Assembly: GCF_024199945.1 (NCBI RefSeq)
Contig: NZ_JANADP010000001.1
Span: forward strand, 1,736,001-1,800,000
DNA length: 64,000 nt
Direction: 5' to 3'
Origin: Bradyrhizobium sp. CCGUVB4N
Lineage (GTDB): Bacteria > Pseudomonadota > Alphaproteobacteria > Rhizobiales > Xanthobacteraceae
The translations under genes and the position numbers were made by a program. This document shows, piece after piece, positions 55,106 through 63,762 of the stretch. The notes under the pieces are model-generated. The model ran no database searches. It saw only the letters and a list, made by a program, of their open reading frames with translations, and had not been told where the DNA came from. How positions within the stretch are numbered: position 1 is the stretch's first letter; the number at the start of each line of letters is the position of its first letter.

Positions 55106-56679
55106 CCTACCGCAAGCCCACGACGCACGAGCTGGAAGCCTTGATCGCGGCGCTGAAGGCCGAGAACGAGAAGCTCGCGCAGCGCGTGAGGCACCTTGAG
55201 GAGCAGTTGCGGCTGGAGCGGCTGCATCGCTACGCGCCACGCAGCGAGAAGCTCAAGGATCGCATCTTCAACGAAGCCGAACAGGCTTCCGCCGAAGAAG
55301 GCGCGGAACAGGACGATCTCGAACCGGCGGTCGTGCCGGATACGGGGCGGCCGGAGGGTGAGACGCCCGCGCCGAAGAAGCGCGGCCGCAAGCCTCTGCC
55401 GGCGGATCTGCCGCGCCAGCGTATCGAACATGATCTGCCCGAGGACCGGAAGGCCTGCCCGTGCTGCCGGAATCGGATGCACCGGATGGGCGAGAACGTC
55501 ACCGAACAACTGCATATCGAGGTGAAGGCGACAGTGCTGCAGCACGTGCGGTTCAAGTACGCGTGCCGTCACTGCGAGCGCACTGCGCTGAACACCCCGA
55601 TCGTGATCGCACCGATGCCGGCGCAGCCATTGCCGGGCAGCGTCGCCACGGCTTCGACGCTGGCGCTCGTGCTGGCCAACAAATACGTCGACGGCACGCC
55701 GCTGTATCGTCTGGCGGACGCGCTGGCACGCGCCAACGTCAGCGTCGGCCGCGGCGCCCTGGCCAATTGGGTGATCCGGTCGAGCGAATTGCACCTGCAA
55801 CGCGTGTATGATGCGCTGAAGCAAACGCTCCGGTCGCAGCCTCTGATCCATGGCGACGAGACGTGGGTCAAGGTCCTCAAGGAGGACGGGCGGGATGCGC
55901 AGACCAAATCGTACATGTGGGTCTACCGCAGTGGCCAGGACAGCGCCCAGCCAGTCGTGTTGTTCGATTACCAGCCCGGTCGCGGCCAGGAGCATCCACA
56001 GGCCTTCCTGGCCAGTTGGGGCGGCCTGTTGATGAGCGACGGCTATGACGCCTGGCGCACGCTCTCCGGTGTCACTCATCTTGGCTGCATGGCGCACGCG
56101 CGCAGGAAATTTACCGACGCGCTCAAGGCGATGAAGAAGCCCGGCGGCCTCTCGTTGCAGGCACTCAGGTTCTTCGAGGCATTGTATGAGGTCGAGAGGC
56201 TGGCGCGCCAGACGCCGCCCGACGGCAAAACGCGCGCCGAATACGCCTTGCGGCTGCGCCAGCAGCACAGCGTCCCGGTCCTGGCTGCGTTCAAAAATTG
56301 GCTCGACGATCAGGCGCCGAACGTGCTGCCCGAAAGCCTGACCGGCAAGGCCATCGCCTATGCCCGCAACCAATGGGATTATCTGGCCCGCTACGCCAAT
56401 GATGGCCTTGCGCCGATCGACAACAATGTTCTCGAACGCGACATCAGACCCTTTGTGACCGGAAGAAAAAACTGGTTGTTCAGCGACACCGTCGCCGGCG
56501 CAAAGGCCAGCGCGGTGATCTACAGCCTGGTGCTGACATGCCGGGCCTGCGACGTTGAGCCCTACGCCTGGCTATGTCACGTGCTCGCTGAACTGCCGCA
56601 GCGTCCGCCCGACGCCGACATCGAAGACCTGTTGCCATTCAACTTTGCCAAGCACGCACAGACCGTCAACCCTGGCTGA
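55106..56679 (+). CDS. tnpC: IS66 transposase TnpC, proposed exon 2
   Basis: The frame reads Y-R-K-P-T-T-H-E-L-E-A-L-I-A-A-L-K-A-E, a leucine-zipper helix, then the cysteine cluster A-C-P-C-C-R-N-R-M and C-R-H-C-E-R. The DDE core follows: H-G-D-E-T-W-V-K with the first Asp, L-M-S-D-G-Y-D-A-W-R with the second, and L-A-P-I-D-N-N-V-L-E-R-D-I-R-P with the Glu. All are present, so the spliced protein would be active in principle. Unspliced, an internal start would be required. Confidence 0.85.
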
Positions 56680-56776
56680 TCGCCTTAAAGCCAACAGGGA
56701 CACTCCACCAATCAAAATCCCCGCCCTGCGCAGACGAGGAGATCATGCTGCACCGTGCGTCAAAAAGCGCGCTTAC

Positions 56777-56784
56777 AGCTGACG
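56777..56784. repeat. Target-site duplication of the IS66 element, right copy
   Basis: AGCTGACG, identical to 52208-52215, directly following the IS66 right end GCGCGCTTAC. Confidence 0.9.
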
Positions 56785-56883
56785 GGCAACGGTCGCATGG
56801 TTTAACCGCAGGCGCTTTGCGGCTTTCAAGATTTGCCCGGAGCGAGCGACTTCCAGGAATATCCGAACCCGTTCCCAATTCAT
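56777..56883 (-). pseudogene. LysR-family regulator, N-terminal part (split by IS66)
   Basis: From ATG 56883: M-N-W-E-R-V-R-I-F-L-E-V-A-R-S-G, then K-A-A-K-R-L-R-L-N-H-A-T-V-A-R-Q-L, the first half of a LysR helix-turn-helix, cut at the IS66. It diverges from mmsA with about 105 bases between starts, the standard arrangement of a LysR regulator and its target. The insertion must have removed this control unless another copy exists. Confidence 0.85.
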
Positions 56884-56987
56884 CGAATATACTTTCTGCA
56901 CAACGGACCCGCGAATTCTGCCGTTGAGATGCAAATGTATGTGCTCGATACCGATCATAATCAAGTTCTCGAGCAAGGAGCGGGGCT

Positions 56988-58487
56988 ATGTGCCAGACCA
57001 TATCGCACTTCATCAATGGAGAAGTGGTGCAAAGCCGGGGTGACAGGACCTCTCCTGTTTTCAATCCCGCAACCGGTGAAAAATCTGGAACGCTCGGCTT
57101 GGCTTCCACCGAGGACGTCCGAGCTGCCGTCCTTGCAGCCCGCGCGGCGTTTCCGGGTTGGACGAACACGCCGCCCCTGCGGCGCGCACGCATTCTCAAC
57201 CGCTTCTTGCGCATCCTTGAGGATCGGATCGATGAACTCGCCAAAATCATCACTGCCGAACATGGCAAGGTGCTCTCCGACGCAAAGGGCGAGATCCAGC
57301 GCGGAATGGAGGTCGTAGAATTTGCGACCGGTGCGCCGCAACTTCTCAAGGGCGAAATCACCGAAAACGTCGGTACCCGGGTCGATTCCCATTCGCTCCG
57401 GCAGCCCTTGGGCGTCGTAGCGGGTATCACCCCGTTCAACTTTCCTGCAATGGTCCCAATGTGGATGTTCCCCGTCGCGCTGGCTTGCGGAAACACTTTC
57501 ATTCTCAAGCCATCGGAGCGCGACCCGTCAGCCTCTCTCATTATGGCGAAATGGCTGATCGAAGCGGGCTTGCCCCCCGGGGTATTCAACGTCGTCCAGG
57601 GTGACAAGCAGGCAGTCGATGGACTTCTCACCGATCCTGACGTGGCGGCGGTCAGTTTCGTTGGTTCGACTCCAATTGCTCGCTACATCTACGAAACGGC
57701 AGCGCATCATGGCAAACGCTGCCAGGCACTCGGCGGGGCCAAGAACCATATGATCGTCATGCCCGATGCTGATATGGATCAGGCTGTTGATGCACTCATT
57801 GGCGCGGCCTACGGGTCGGCAGGCGAACGCTGCATGGCAATCTCGGTCGCCGTACCTATTGGCGATACCACGGCTCAAAGGCTAATTGAAAAGCTGGCTC
57901 CCAAGGTACGCGATCTCAACATCGGGCCCGGCACCGACCCCGAGGCGGAGATGGGCCCTTTGGTAACCAAACAGCATCTCGAAAAGGTCCGTGGCTATAT
58001 CGATTCCGGTGTTGCGGATGGAGCAGAGCTCCTCGTCGACGGACGCAGTTTCAAGCGCCAGGGCTACGAGAAAGGCTACTTCATTGGAGGGACGCTCTTC
58101 GATCGCGTGACAACGGACATGAAGATCTATCGAGAAGAAGTCTTTGGTCCAGTCCTGGCGGTGGTCCGCGCCAAGTCGTACGATCACGCCGCCGATATCA
58201 TCAATCAGCACGAGTTCGGCAACGGCACCGCCATATTCACCAGAGATGGCGACGCGGCTCGAGAATTCGCACACCAAATTCAGGTCGGCATGGTGGGTAT
58301 TAACGTGCCGATCCCGGTTCCGATGGCCTTCCATTCGTTCGGCGGCTGGAAAGCGTCTCTCTTCGGCGACCACCACATGCACGGTCCGGAAGGAGTTCGA
58401 TTTTACACAAAACTCAAAACCATTACCACGCGGTGGCCAACAGGTATCCGGGCGGGCGCTGAATTCGTCATGCCGACGATGAGTTGA
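56988..58487 (+). CDS. mmsA: CoA-acylating methylmalonate-semialdehyde dehydrogenase
   Basis: 499 residues, normal for MmsA/IolA. The [14 protein letters not shown] segment is specific to this branch of the aldehyde dehydrogenases. The nucleophile is Cys in [12 protein letters not shown], and the usual catalytic Glu region reads Q-A-L-G-G-A-K-N-H, i.e. without Glu, as is normal for the CoA-acylating family. It converts methylmalonate or malonate semialdehyde to propionyl- or acetyl-CoA in valine, beta-alanine or inositol catabolism. Probably once controlled by the adjacent, now split, LysR gene. Confidence 0.93.
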   Translation: MCQTISHFINGEVVQSRGDRTSPVFNPATGEKSGTLGLASTEDVRAAVLAARAAFPGWTNTPPLRRARILNRFLRILEDRIDELAKIITAEHGKVLSDAKGEIQRGMEVVEFATGAPQLLKGEITENVGTRVDSHSLRQPLGVVAGITPFNFPAMVPMWMFPVALACGNTFILKPSERDPSASLIMAKWLIEAGLPPGVFNVVQGDKQAVDGLLTDPDVAAVSFVGSTPIARYIYETAAHHGKRCQALGGAKNHMIVMPDADMDQAVDALIGAAYGSAGERCMAISVAVPIGDTTAQRLIEKLAPKVRDLNIGPGTDPEAEMGPLVTKQHLEKVRGYIDSGVADGAELLVDGRSFKRQGYEKGYFIGGTLFDRVTTDMKIYREEVFGPVLAVVRAKSYDHAADIINQHEFGNGTAIFTRDGDAAREFAHQIQVGMVGINVPIPVPMAFHSFGGWKASLFGDHHMHGPEGVRFYTKLKTITTRWPTGIRAGAEFVMPTMS

Positions 58488-59171
58488 CCACTTTCCCGCG
58501 GCCAAGTTTTAGCCGTTGCACAATGCAGAGCGCGGCTCGCCGCTTTCGGCCCCCCAAACACTATGAGGCAAAAGGTGTATGAGAGGAGGCACCGATGGCG
58601 CATGCCGCGAGCCGTAGTGGCGCCGGCCGGCATGAGTATGGTTCACGCTGAACTTCTGCGTTAAGAGAAGAAATTCGCCTTTAGATTGCAAGGCGCAGCA
58701 GAAGCTTGCCGAATATCCTCTCTTACCATCGATAAACTGCCCCTTAAGGGTTGCTGGGTCGCTCGACCTAAGCCGGTGTTGGTGACTTTCTAAAACCGCG
58801 CAAAAATGACGACAAGGTATGACGGCAGTAGAGCGAAGGCGTCCGCACGCGCGCTCACCGATAGCGCCGTAGCGGGCGGACGCCTTTGCGGCGACGACCA
58901 ACGTCTGAGTTGAGGAATAAAAGACGCGGGGCACGTCTCCGGGGCCCTGAGGCATCCTTTCGACGTACCCCGCTTTGCGCCTGCCTTATGGTAGATCTGC
59001 GGGTAATCAGCGCCGCAGAAACAAAACCGGGCGTAACACCGATCTCAACTGGCAAGTGGGGCTCGATGTCACGCCCCTCGGATGGTGCGCGGCCTGCACT
59101 ATCGCACTGTCCGCGCGTTCCGTCGACCTTTTCCAGCAACCTCCGGCGGCGCTCCGAAAGGACCGCCGCGG

Positions 59172-59636
59172 ATGCTCACGGGCCGCTTCTTTCTGTGCGG
59201 CCGCTGCCGTTCGCAGGTCACGATCTGCCGCAACTGCGACCGGGGACAACGCTATTGCGGCCATGACTGCGCCCGTGCTGCCCGCCGCGAGAGCCTGCGC
59301 GAGGCGGGACAGCGTTATCAGCGCAGCCGCCGCGGACGCCTGGCGCATGCGACCCGGGCCCGACGATACCGGGCGCGGCACAATAACGTGACGCATCACT
59401 CTCCACCCGCATGCCCTGTCGGTTCACTACTGCGCCGGCCTGCGGACGATGTCGTCGTTGCACCTACTGACGTCGGCGAGCGAGCGACGACATCGATCAT
59501 GCCCATGCCGAGCTGTCGGCTCTGCGGCTGTCGGTTGTCGATGTTCGTTCGTACCGGCTTCGTGCGTCGCCGGGGGCCTCGTCATGCGCACCCCGCCTAT
59601 GGAGGCCGAGACCCGACCGATGACCGTTATCCCTGA
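59172..59636 (+). CDS. IS21-associated Cys-rich (zinc-finger-like) protein
   Basis: 154 residues from ATG 59172. The first half has F-L-C-G-R-C-R-S-Q-V-T-I-C-R-N-C-D-R-G-Q and R-Y-C-G-H-D-C, six cysteines in CxxC-type pairs. A basic middle (R-R-G-R-L-A-H-A-T-R-A-R-R-Y-R-A-R) follows. The end has C-R-L-C-G-C-R and F-V-R-R-R-G. Similar proteins precede istA in other proteobacterial IS21 elements. The function is unknown; zinc binding and nucleic-acid contact are inferred. It overlaps the start of istA. Confidence 0.65.
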   Translation: MLTGRFFLCGRCRSQVTICRNCDRGQRYCGHDCARAARRESLREAGQRYQRSRRGRLAHATRARRYRARHNNVTHHSPPACPVGSLLRRPADDVVVAPTDVGERATTSIMPMPSCRLCGCRLSMFVRTGFVRRRGPRHAHPAYGGRDPTDDRYP

Positions 59637-61125
59637 ATTGGAAGCGCAGATCCTGCGTCTGTATCACGTCGAGAAATGGCGCTGCGGCACCATTGCGAAG
59701 CAGTTGCGGGTTCATCACACGACCGTGCATCGCGTCCTGACCCAGGCCGGACTGCCCAGGAATAGGCCGATATTGCGGCCCACGAAGATCGAGCCCTATC
59801 TGCCGATCGTCCTGAAGACGCTGGAGCAGTTCCCCGCACTCACGGCCAGCCGCCTGTATGCGATGATGCGTGAGCGCGGCTACCGCGGGTCGCCCAGCTA
59901 CTTCCGGCACCTGATCGCTTTGCACCGTCCACGCAAGCCAGCCGAGGCGTTCCTGCGGCTGCGCACGTTGCCGTCTGAACAAGGGCAGGTGGATTGGGGG
60001 CACTTCGGTCACATCGAGATCGGTCGCGCCCGCCGTCCGCTGATGGCGTTCGTCATGGTGCTGTCGTACTCGCGCGACATCTACCTGCGCTTCTTCCTCG
60101 ATGCGCGCATGGAAAACTTCCTGCGCGGCCACATCGGCGCGTTCAACACATGGTGTGGGCTGCCCCGGGTCCTGCTCTACGACAATCTTAAGAGCGCGGT
60201 GCTCGAGCGCCAGGGTGATGCGATCCGATTCCATCCCACGCTGCTTGCCTTCGCCGGCCATTATCGGTTCGAGCCGCGTCCTGTCGCGGTTGCCCGGGGC
60301 AACGAAAAAGGCCGTGTCGAGCGCGCTATACGGCATATCCGGGAGGCATTCTTCATCGCCCGCAAGTTCACCGATCTCGACGACCTGAATGCCCAGGCCG
60401 AACAATGGTGCCGATCCGAAGCGGCGGACCGACCATGTCCGGAGGATCGCGAGATGACAGTACGCCAGGCGTTCGCAAAGGAGCAACCACTGCTTCTGCC
60501 GCTGCCCGCCAACCCGTATCCCGTTGAGGAGCAGGTCGCCGTGAAGGTCGGCAAAACGCCCTATGTGCGGTTCGACCTGAACGACTACACGGTTCCCCAT
60601 ACCCATGTTCGGCGCATGCTGAGCGTGCGGGCCGATCTCAGCCAGGTCCGGATCTTCGACGGCGCGCAAATGATCGCCAGTCACCGTCGCAGCTATGATC
60701 GTGGCCAAGAGATCGAAGACCGACGACACCTGAAGGATCTCGTCGAGATCAAGCGTGAGGCGCGCCAGCATCGCGGCCTCAACAGCCTCACCCGAGCCGT
60801 GCCGGTCTGTCAGACCCTGATGATCAGGGCCGCCGAACGTGGCGCCAACATCGGTGCGCTCACGACCGCGCTGCTGCGGCTGCTCGATCGCTACGGCGCA
60901 ACGGAATTGCAGGCTGCGGTCGAGGACGCTTTGCGTGCGGGCTCCGTCCATGCGGCGACGGTCCGCGCCGCACTCGAACGTCGGCGCCTTGAGCGTGGTG
61001 AACCGCCGCCCGTCGAAACCAGCCTGCCCGAACATGTGCGGCGCAAGGATACAACGGTCCGGCCGCACCGCCTCGACAGCTACGACCAACTGACCCCTTC
61101 TGGAGATAACGACGATGAGCACTGA
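59584..61125 (+). CDS. istA: IS21-family transposase IstA
   Basis: About 513 residues if started at ATG 59584; ATGs at 59599 and 59620 (M-T-V-I-P-E-L-E-A-Q) are also possible. The N-terminal helix-turn-helix has C-G-T-I-A-K-Q-L-R-V-H-H-T-T-V-H-R-V-L. The DDE core: Q-V-D-W-G-H-F with the first Asp, L-L-Y-D-N-L-K-S-A-V with the second, N-E-K-G-R-V-E-R-A-I with the Glu. Complete; its stop overlaps the start of istB. Confidence 0.92.
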   Translation: MRTPPMEAETRPMTVIPELEAQILRLYHVEKWRCGTIAKQLRVHHTTVHRVLTQAGLPRNRPILRPTKIEPYLPIVLKTLEQFPALTASRLYAMMRERGYRGSPSYFRHLIALHRPRKPAEAFLRLRTLPSEQGQVDWGHFGHIEIGRARRPLMAFVMVLSYSRDIYLRFFLDARMENFLRGHIGAFNTWCGLPRVLLYDNLKSAVLERQGDAIRFHPTLLAFAGHYRFEPRPVAVARGNEKGRVERAIRHIREAFFIARKFTDLDDLNAQAEQWCRSEAADRPCPEDREMTVRQAFAKEQPLLLPLPANPYPVEEQVAVKVGKTPYVRFDLNDYTVPHTHVRRMLSVRADLSQVRIFDGAQMIASHRRSYDRGQEIEDRRHLKDLVEIKREARQHRGLNSLTRAVPVCQTLMIRAAERGANIGALTTALLRLLDRYGATELQAAVEDALRAGSVHAATVRAALERRRLERGEPPPVETSLPEHVRRKDTTVRPHRLDSYDQLTPSGDNDDEH

Positions 61126-61894
61126 TGATGCCCTGCTGAACCGCGCCAAGGCGCTGCGCCTCAACGGCCTGGTCGAACACTGGGACGAAATCGCCGGCGC
61201 CCCATGGCTGGCCCCCATGCTGCAATGGGAGGAGGAGGAACGTGCCCGGCGCTCGCTGCAGCGACGCCTGCGCGACGCCAGGATCGGTCACTTCAAACCG
61301 ATGGCCGATTACGACTGGCTCTGGTCCAGGCGCCTCGACCGCGCCGCAGTGGAGCAATTGATGTCGCTGTCCTTCATGAACGACGCAACCAACATCGTCT
61401 TCGTCGGACCAAACGGCGTCGGAAAGTCGACCCTCGCGCAGAATATCGCCTACCAGGCGCTCATCGCCGGTCACTCGGTCTTGTTCCGATCGGCCAGCGA
61501 AATGCTCGGCGAGCTTGCCGCCCTCGACAGCGATACCGCTTTGCGCCGAAGGCTCCATCACTACGCCGCCGCCGACGTTCTGGCGATCGACGAGGTGGGA
61601 TATCTATCCTACTCGAACCGTCACGCAGACCTGCTGTTCGAACTCGTCAGCCGGCGCTATCAGGCCCGCTCCACAATCGTGACCACCAACAAGCCCTTCG
61701 CCGCATGGACGGAGGTCTTCCCAAATGCCGCATGTGTCGTCAGCCTGGTCGACCGCCTCGTGCACCGATCCGAGGTGATCTCCATCGACGGCGAATCCTA
61801 CCGCCTCAAGGAAGCTCTGGAACGCGCCGAGGCCCAGAGCACACAGCATCGAAGCCGGCCCGCCAGCACCAACGAGAAGGAGCACGTTGCATGA
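61115..61894 (+). CDS. istB: IS21 helper ATPase IstB
   Basis: 259 residues. Walker A G-P-N-G-V-G-K-S-T, Walker B V-L-A-I-D-E-V-G-Y and sensor I T-T-N-K-P-F mark the DnaC-like AAA+ fold. It assists target capture by IstA. Overlaps istA by 11 bases and the tail gene by 4 (ATGA). Confidence 0.93.
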   Translation: MSTDDALLNRAKALRLNGLVEHWDEIAGAPWLAPMLQWEEEERARRSLQRRLRDARIGHFKPMADYDWLWSRRLDRAAVEQLMSLSFMNDATNIVFVGPNGVGKSTLAQNIAYQALIAGHSVLFRSASEMLGELAALDSDTALRRRLHHYAAADVLAIDEVGYLSYSNRHADLLFELVSRRYQARSTIVTTNKPFAAWTEVFPNAACVVSLVDRLVHRSEVISIDGESYRLKEALERAEAQSTQHRSRPASTNEKEHVA

Positions 61895-62112
61895 CCAGAA
61901 ACCACCATCAACCATCCGGCCTCAACTTCGGGATCAGCTTCCTCATCAATCCCGAATGGACCCCGGAGCAGGCGCTCGCTGTCCACGAGCTCCTCAAGGA
62001 TCTATCCGACAACATCTGGTCGCACTACTGCCTCAAGATCCAGGAACTCATCCAGGAGCAACAAGCGCCGGCCGATCACCGCGACGACGAAGAGCAACCA
62101 TACTCCTTCTGA
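61891..62112 (+). CDS. Small IS21 tail protein of unknown function
   Basis: 73 residues from ATG 61891, with AAGGAG upstream, overlapping the istB stop. Sequence M-T-R-N-H-H-Q-P-S-G-L-N-F-G-I then E-Q-A-L-A-V-H-E-L-L-K-D-L-S-D-N-I-W and an acidic end. The coupled start and regular helix pattern argue that it is real. No family is recognised. Confidence 0.55.
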   Translation: MTRNHHQPSGLNFGISFLINPEWTPEQALAVHELLKDLSDNIWSHYCLKIQELIQEQQAPADHRDDEEQPYSF

Positions 62113-62137
62113 AACACACACCACTGCGACACTCGGC

Positions 62138-62162
62138 GGCGGCCCTTGCGGGCCGCCTTTTT
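62138..62162 (+). terminator. Rho-independent terminator at the end of the IS21 operon
   Basis: Perfect 8-bp stem GGCGGCCC / GGGCCGCC with loop TTGC, followed by TTTTT. It lies 25 bases after the tail gene. Confidence 0.88.
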
Positions 62163-62231
62163 AGTTCCCTCACCATCCTACTGCCCATTCTTGTCGTCAT
62201 TTTTGTGCGGTTTTAGAAAGTCACCAACACC

Positions 62232-62653
62232 AGGGGCAAGCCGGATGGGCACAAGCAGCACCGCGTTCTGGCGCATTCCGAGCGTGAGGCTCGGGTCACG
62301 CCGCGACATCGGGTGCATCGACGCCCACCGCCCTCCACCTCGAACTGGAAGGCGCATCGATAGGCTGAATGCATTCAGACGGCAGTTCGGCGCCAATGGC
62401 GAGCTGATTTGCGCCGTGCTTGAGGGCAACGTCTTCCATTGCCGCCGAATTCGCATGGGCCGCCGCACCGGCTCAACAACGGACGCGACGCCGCTTTTCC
62501 GGTGCGCCGCGATAGTAAGGCGTCAGACGTCGATTGCTGTCATCCCCCACAACCGGCAGCGATCGAACGGCCAATGAGTTGGGGCGCCCAACAGACGCGG
62601 ACGCAGACTCCAGGCTGTATTTGCTCATTGAAAGCCGTTTCAGGAAGGAAACC
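62232..62653. other. Spacer without a recognisable gene
   Basis: About 420 bases between the IS21 right end and the NTF2-like gene; presumably contains that gene's promoter. Nothing else recognised. Confidence 0.4.
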
Positions 62654-63097
62654 ATGACAGAGCACTGCTTCTGGCGCTTCTCGCGCGCGTTGCATCGCGC
62701 GATCAACGATCGTTGTCTGAACGGTTTGGATGACCTTATCCACGAAGACGTTGACCGGGCGCTCTATGGGCCGATCGACATGTTTCCGTTTCTTGGCACT
62801 CGACATGGCAAACACGCTGTCCTTGACGTCATCCGCCATATTGCCGCCAATGTCCACATAAGGCGCTTTGATCGCGAAGCGACCATGTTGAGTGCCGATT
62901 CGGCAGCCTCGATGCTTCGATATTCGCTAACGCCGCGGGACTGCGACAAGCCAATCGCGCTGCGTTTGGCGCAGTTCGCTCATTTCAAAGCCGGCCGGGT
63001 CATCTCTATGCGCGTGCTTGTCGATACATTCGATCTGGTCGAGCAGGCGCTCGTTCGACCAATCCATCTCCCGAAAATCATCAACAAGGGGCAATGA
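62654..63097 (+). CDS. NTF2/SnoaL-like protein of unknown function
   Basis: 147 residues from ATG 62654, preceded by AGGAAGGAAACC. The layout of an N-terminal helix, D-L-I-H-E-D-V, F-L-G-T-R-H-G-K-H-A-V-L-D-V-I and later beta strands ending in F-K-A-G-R-V-I-S-M-R-V-L-V-D-T-F-D matches the NTF2-like/SnoaL fold. That fold hosts isomerases, dehydratases and binding proteins; the active residues are not clear enough to assign a reaction. It is convergent with the amidotransferase gene downstream. Confidence 0.65.
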   Translation: MTEHCFWRFSRALHRAINDRCLNGLDDLIHEDVDRALYGPIDMFPFLGTRHGKHAVLDVIRHIAANVHIRRFDREATMLSADSAASMLRYSLTPRDCDKPIALRLAQFAHFKAGRVISMRVLVDTFDLVEQALVRPIHLPKIINKGQ

Positions 63098-63165
63098 CCA
63101 GAGGAAATGTGTCCGACATCGTTTCGCGCCTCGCGAGCGCGACCAACCGTCGGACGTGCGCGACC

Positions 63166-63762
63166 TTATCTCCTGTCCTGCGCCCCGAAATCGCGAGCCA
63201 GGCGCAAGAAATTGGCAAATAACTCCAGACCTTGTTGCGTAAGAATAGACTCTGGATGGAACTGAACGCCGTAGGTTGGTTGATAGCGGTGCGCGAGGGC
63301 CATGACCTCGCCCTCCTCGGAGCGAGCTGTCACCGTCACATCTGGTGCGCATGTGTCATTCAGCTCAATAACAAGAGAATGATAGCGCCCAACGGGAAGT
63401 GGAGAGGGGAGTTCGTGAAAGAGACTTCGTCCGTCGTGCGCTATCCTGGAGGAGCGGCCGTGCATAGGATGACGTGCACGCACCACTCGTCCGCCGAACA
63501 CGCTCCCAATACATTGGTGTCCCAGGCAGATGCCGAGAAGTGGGACGCGACCTGAAAGCTCACGGATCACGGCAGCAGATATGCCGGCTTCCGTTGGGGT
63601 GCGGGGACCCGGTGAAATTACGATGGCATGCGGCTTGAGACCCACAAGGTCGTTGATACTGATCGCGTCATTCCTCACTACCTCTGTTGCTTCGCCAAGC
63701 TTACGGAAATACCGCGCGATGTTGAAAACGAAGGAGTCGTAGTTATCGATGATGGCAATCAA
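63166..63762 (-). CDS. Glutamine amidotransferase component II (PabA/TrpG type)
   Basis: 198 residues starting at TTG 63762 (I-A-I-I-D-N-Y-D-S-F-V-F-N). The class I amidotransferase triad is complete: Cys79 in G-I-C-L-G-H-Q, His169 and Glu171 in F-H-P-E-S. It supplies ammonia from glutamine to the chorismate enzyme encoded just upstream, whose stop overlaps this start (TTGA). Either anthranilate (tryptophan) or 4-amino-4-deoxychorismate (folate) synthesis is possible; the pairing with the component I fragment favours a dedicated two-gene unit. Confidence 0.9.
   Translation of the reverse strand: MIAIIDNYDSFVFNIARYFRKLGEATEVVRNDAISINDLVGLKPHAIVISPGPRTPTEAGISAAVIRELSGRVPLLGICLGHQCIGSVFGGRVVRARHPMHGRSSRIAHDGRSLFHELPSPLPVGRYHSLVIELNDTCAPDVTVTARSEEGEVMALAHRYQPTYGVQFHPESILTQQGLELFANFLRLARDFGAQDRR

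Larger units (their letters stand above)
52216..56776 (+). mobile_element. IS66-family element containing a group II intron
   Basis: The ends are GTAAGCGCTCC at 52216 and its inverted counterpart ending GCGCGCTTAC at 56776, flanked by the direct repeat AGCTGACG. Genes tnpA, tnpB and tnpC are in the usual order. The 1943-bp intron sits 28 bases into tnpC. Without the intron the element would be about 2.6 kb, the normal size. Confidence 0.88.
58775..62231 (+). mobile_element. IS21-family element with accessory genes
   Basis: Near-perfect inverted repeats of about 38 bp lie at 58775-58812 and 62194-62231 (one mismatch seen), beginning GGTGTTGGTGACTTTC. Between them are a Cys-rich small gene, istA, istB and a short tail gene, followed by a terminator. 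Total about 3457 bp, longer than most IS21 elements. I see no flanking duplication, so it may have recombined or moved without a recognisable one. Confidence 0.88.

Noticed and set aside
54913..56373. 486-codon minus-strand frame
   Set aside because: Antisense to tnpC and the end of the intron; no start context and no recognisable domain.
59497..61218. 573-codon open frame on the minus strand
   Set aside because: It is antisense to istA; the translation is an Arg/His/Gln-rich shadow of a GC-rich gene with no domain, while the plus strand has the complete IS21 transposase.
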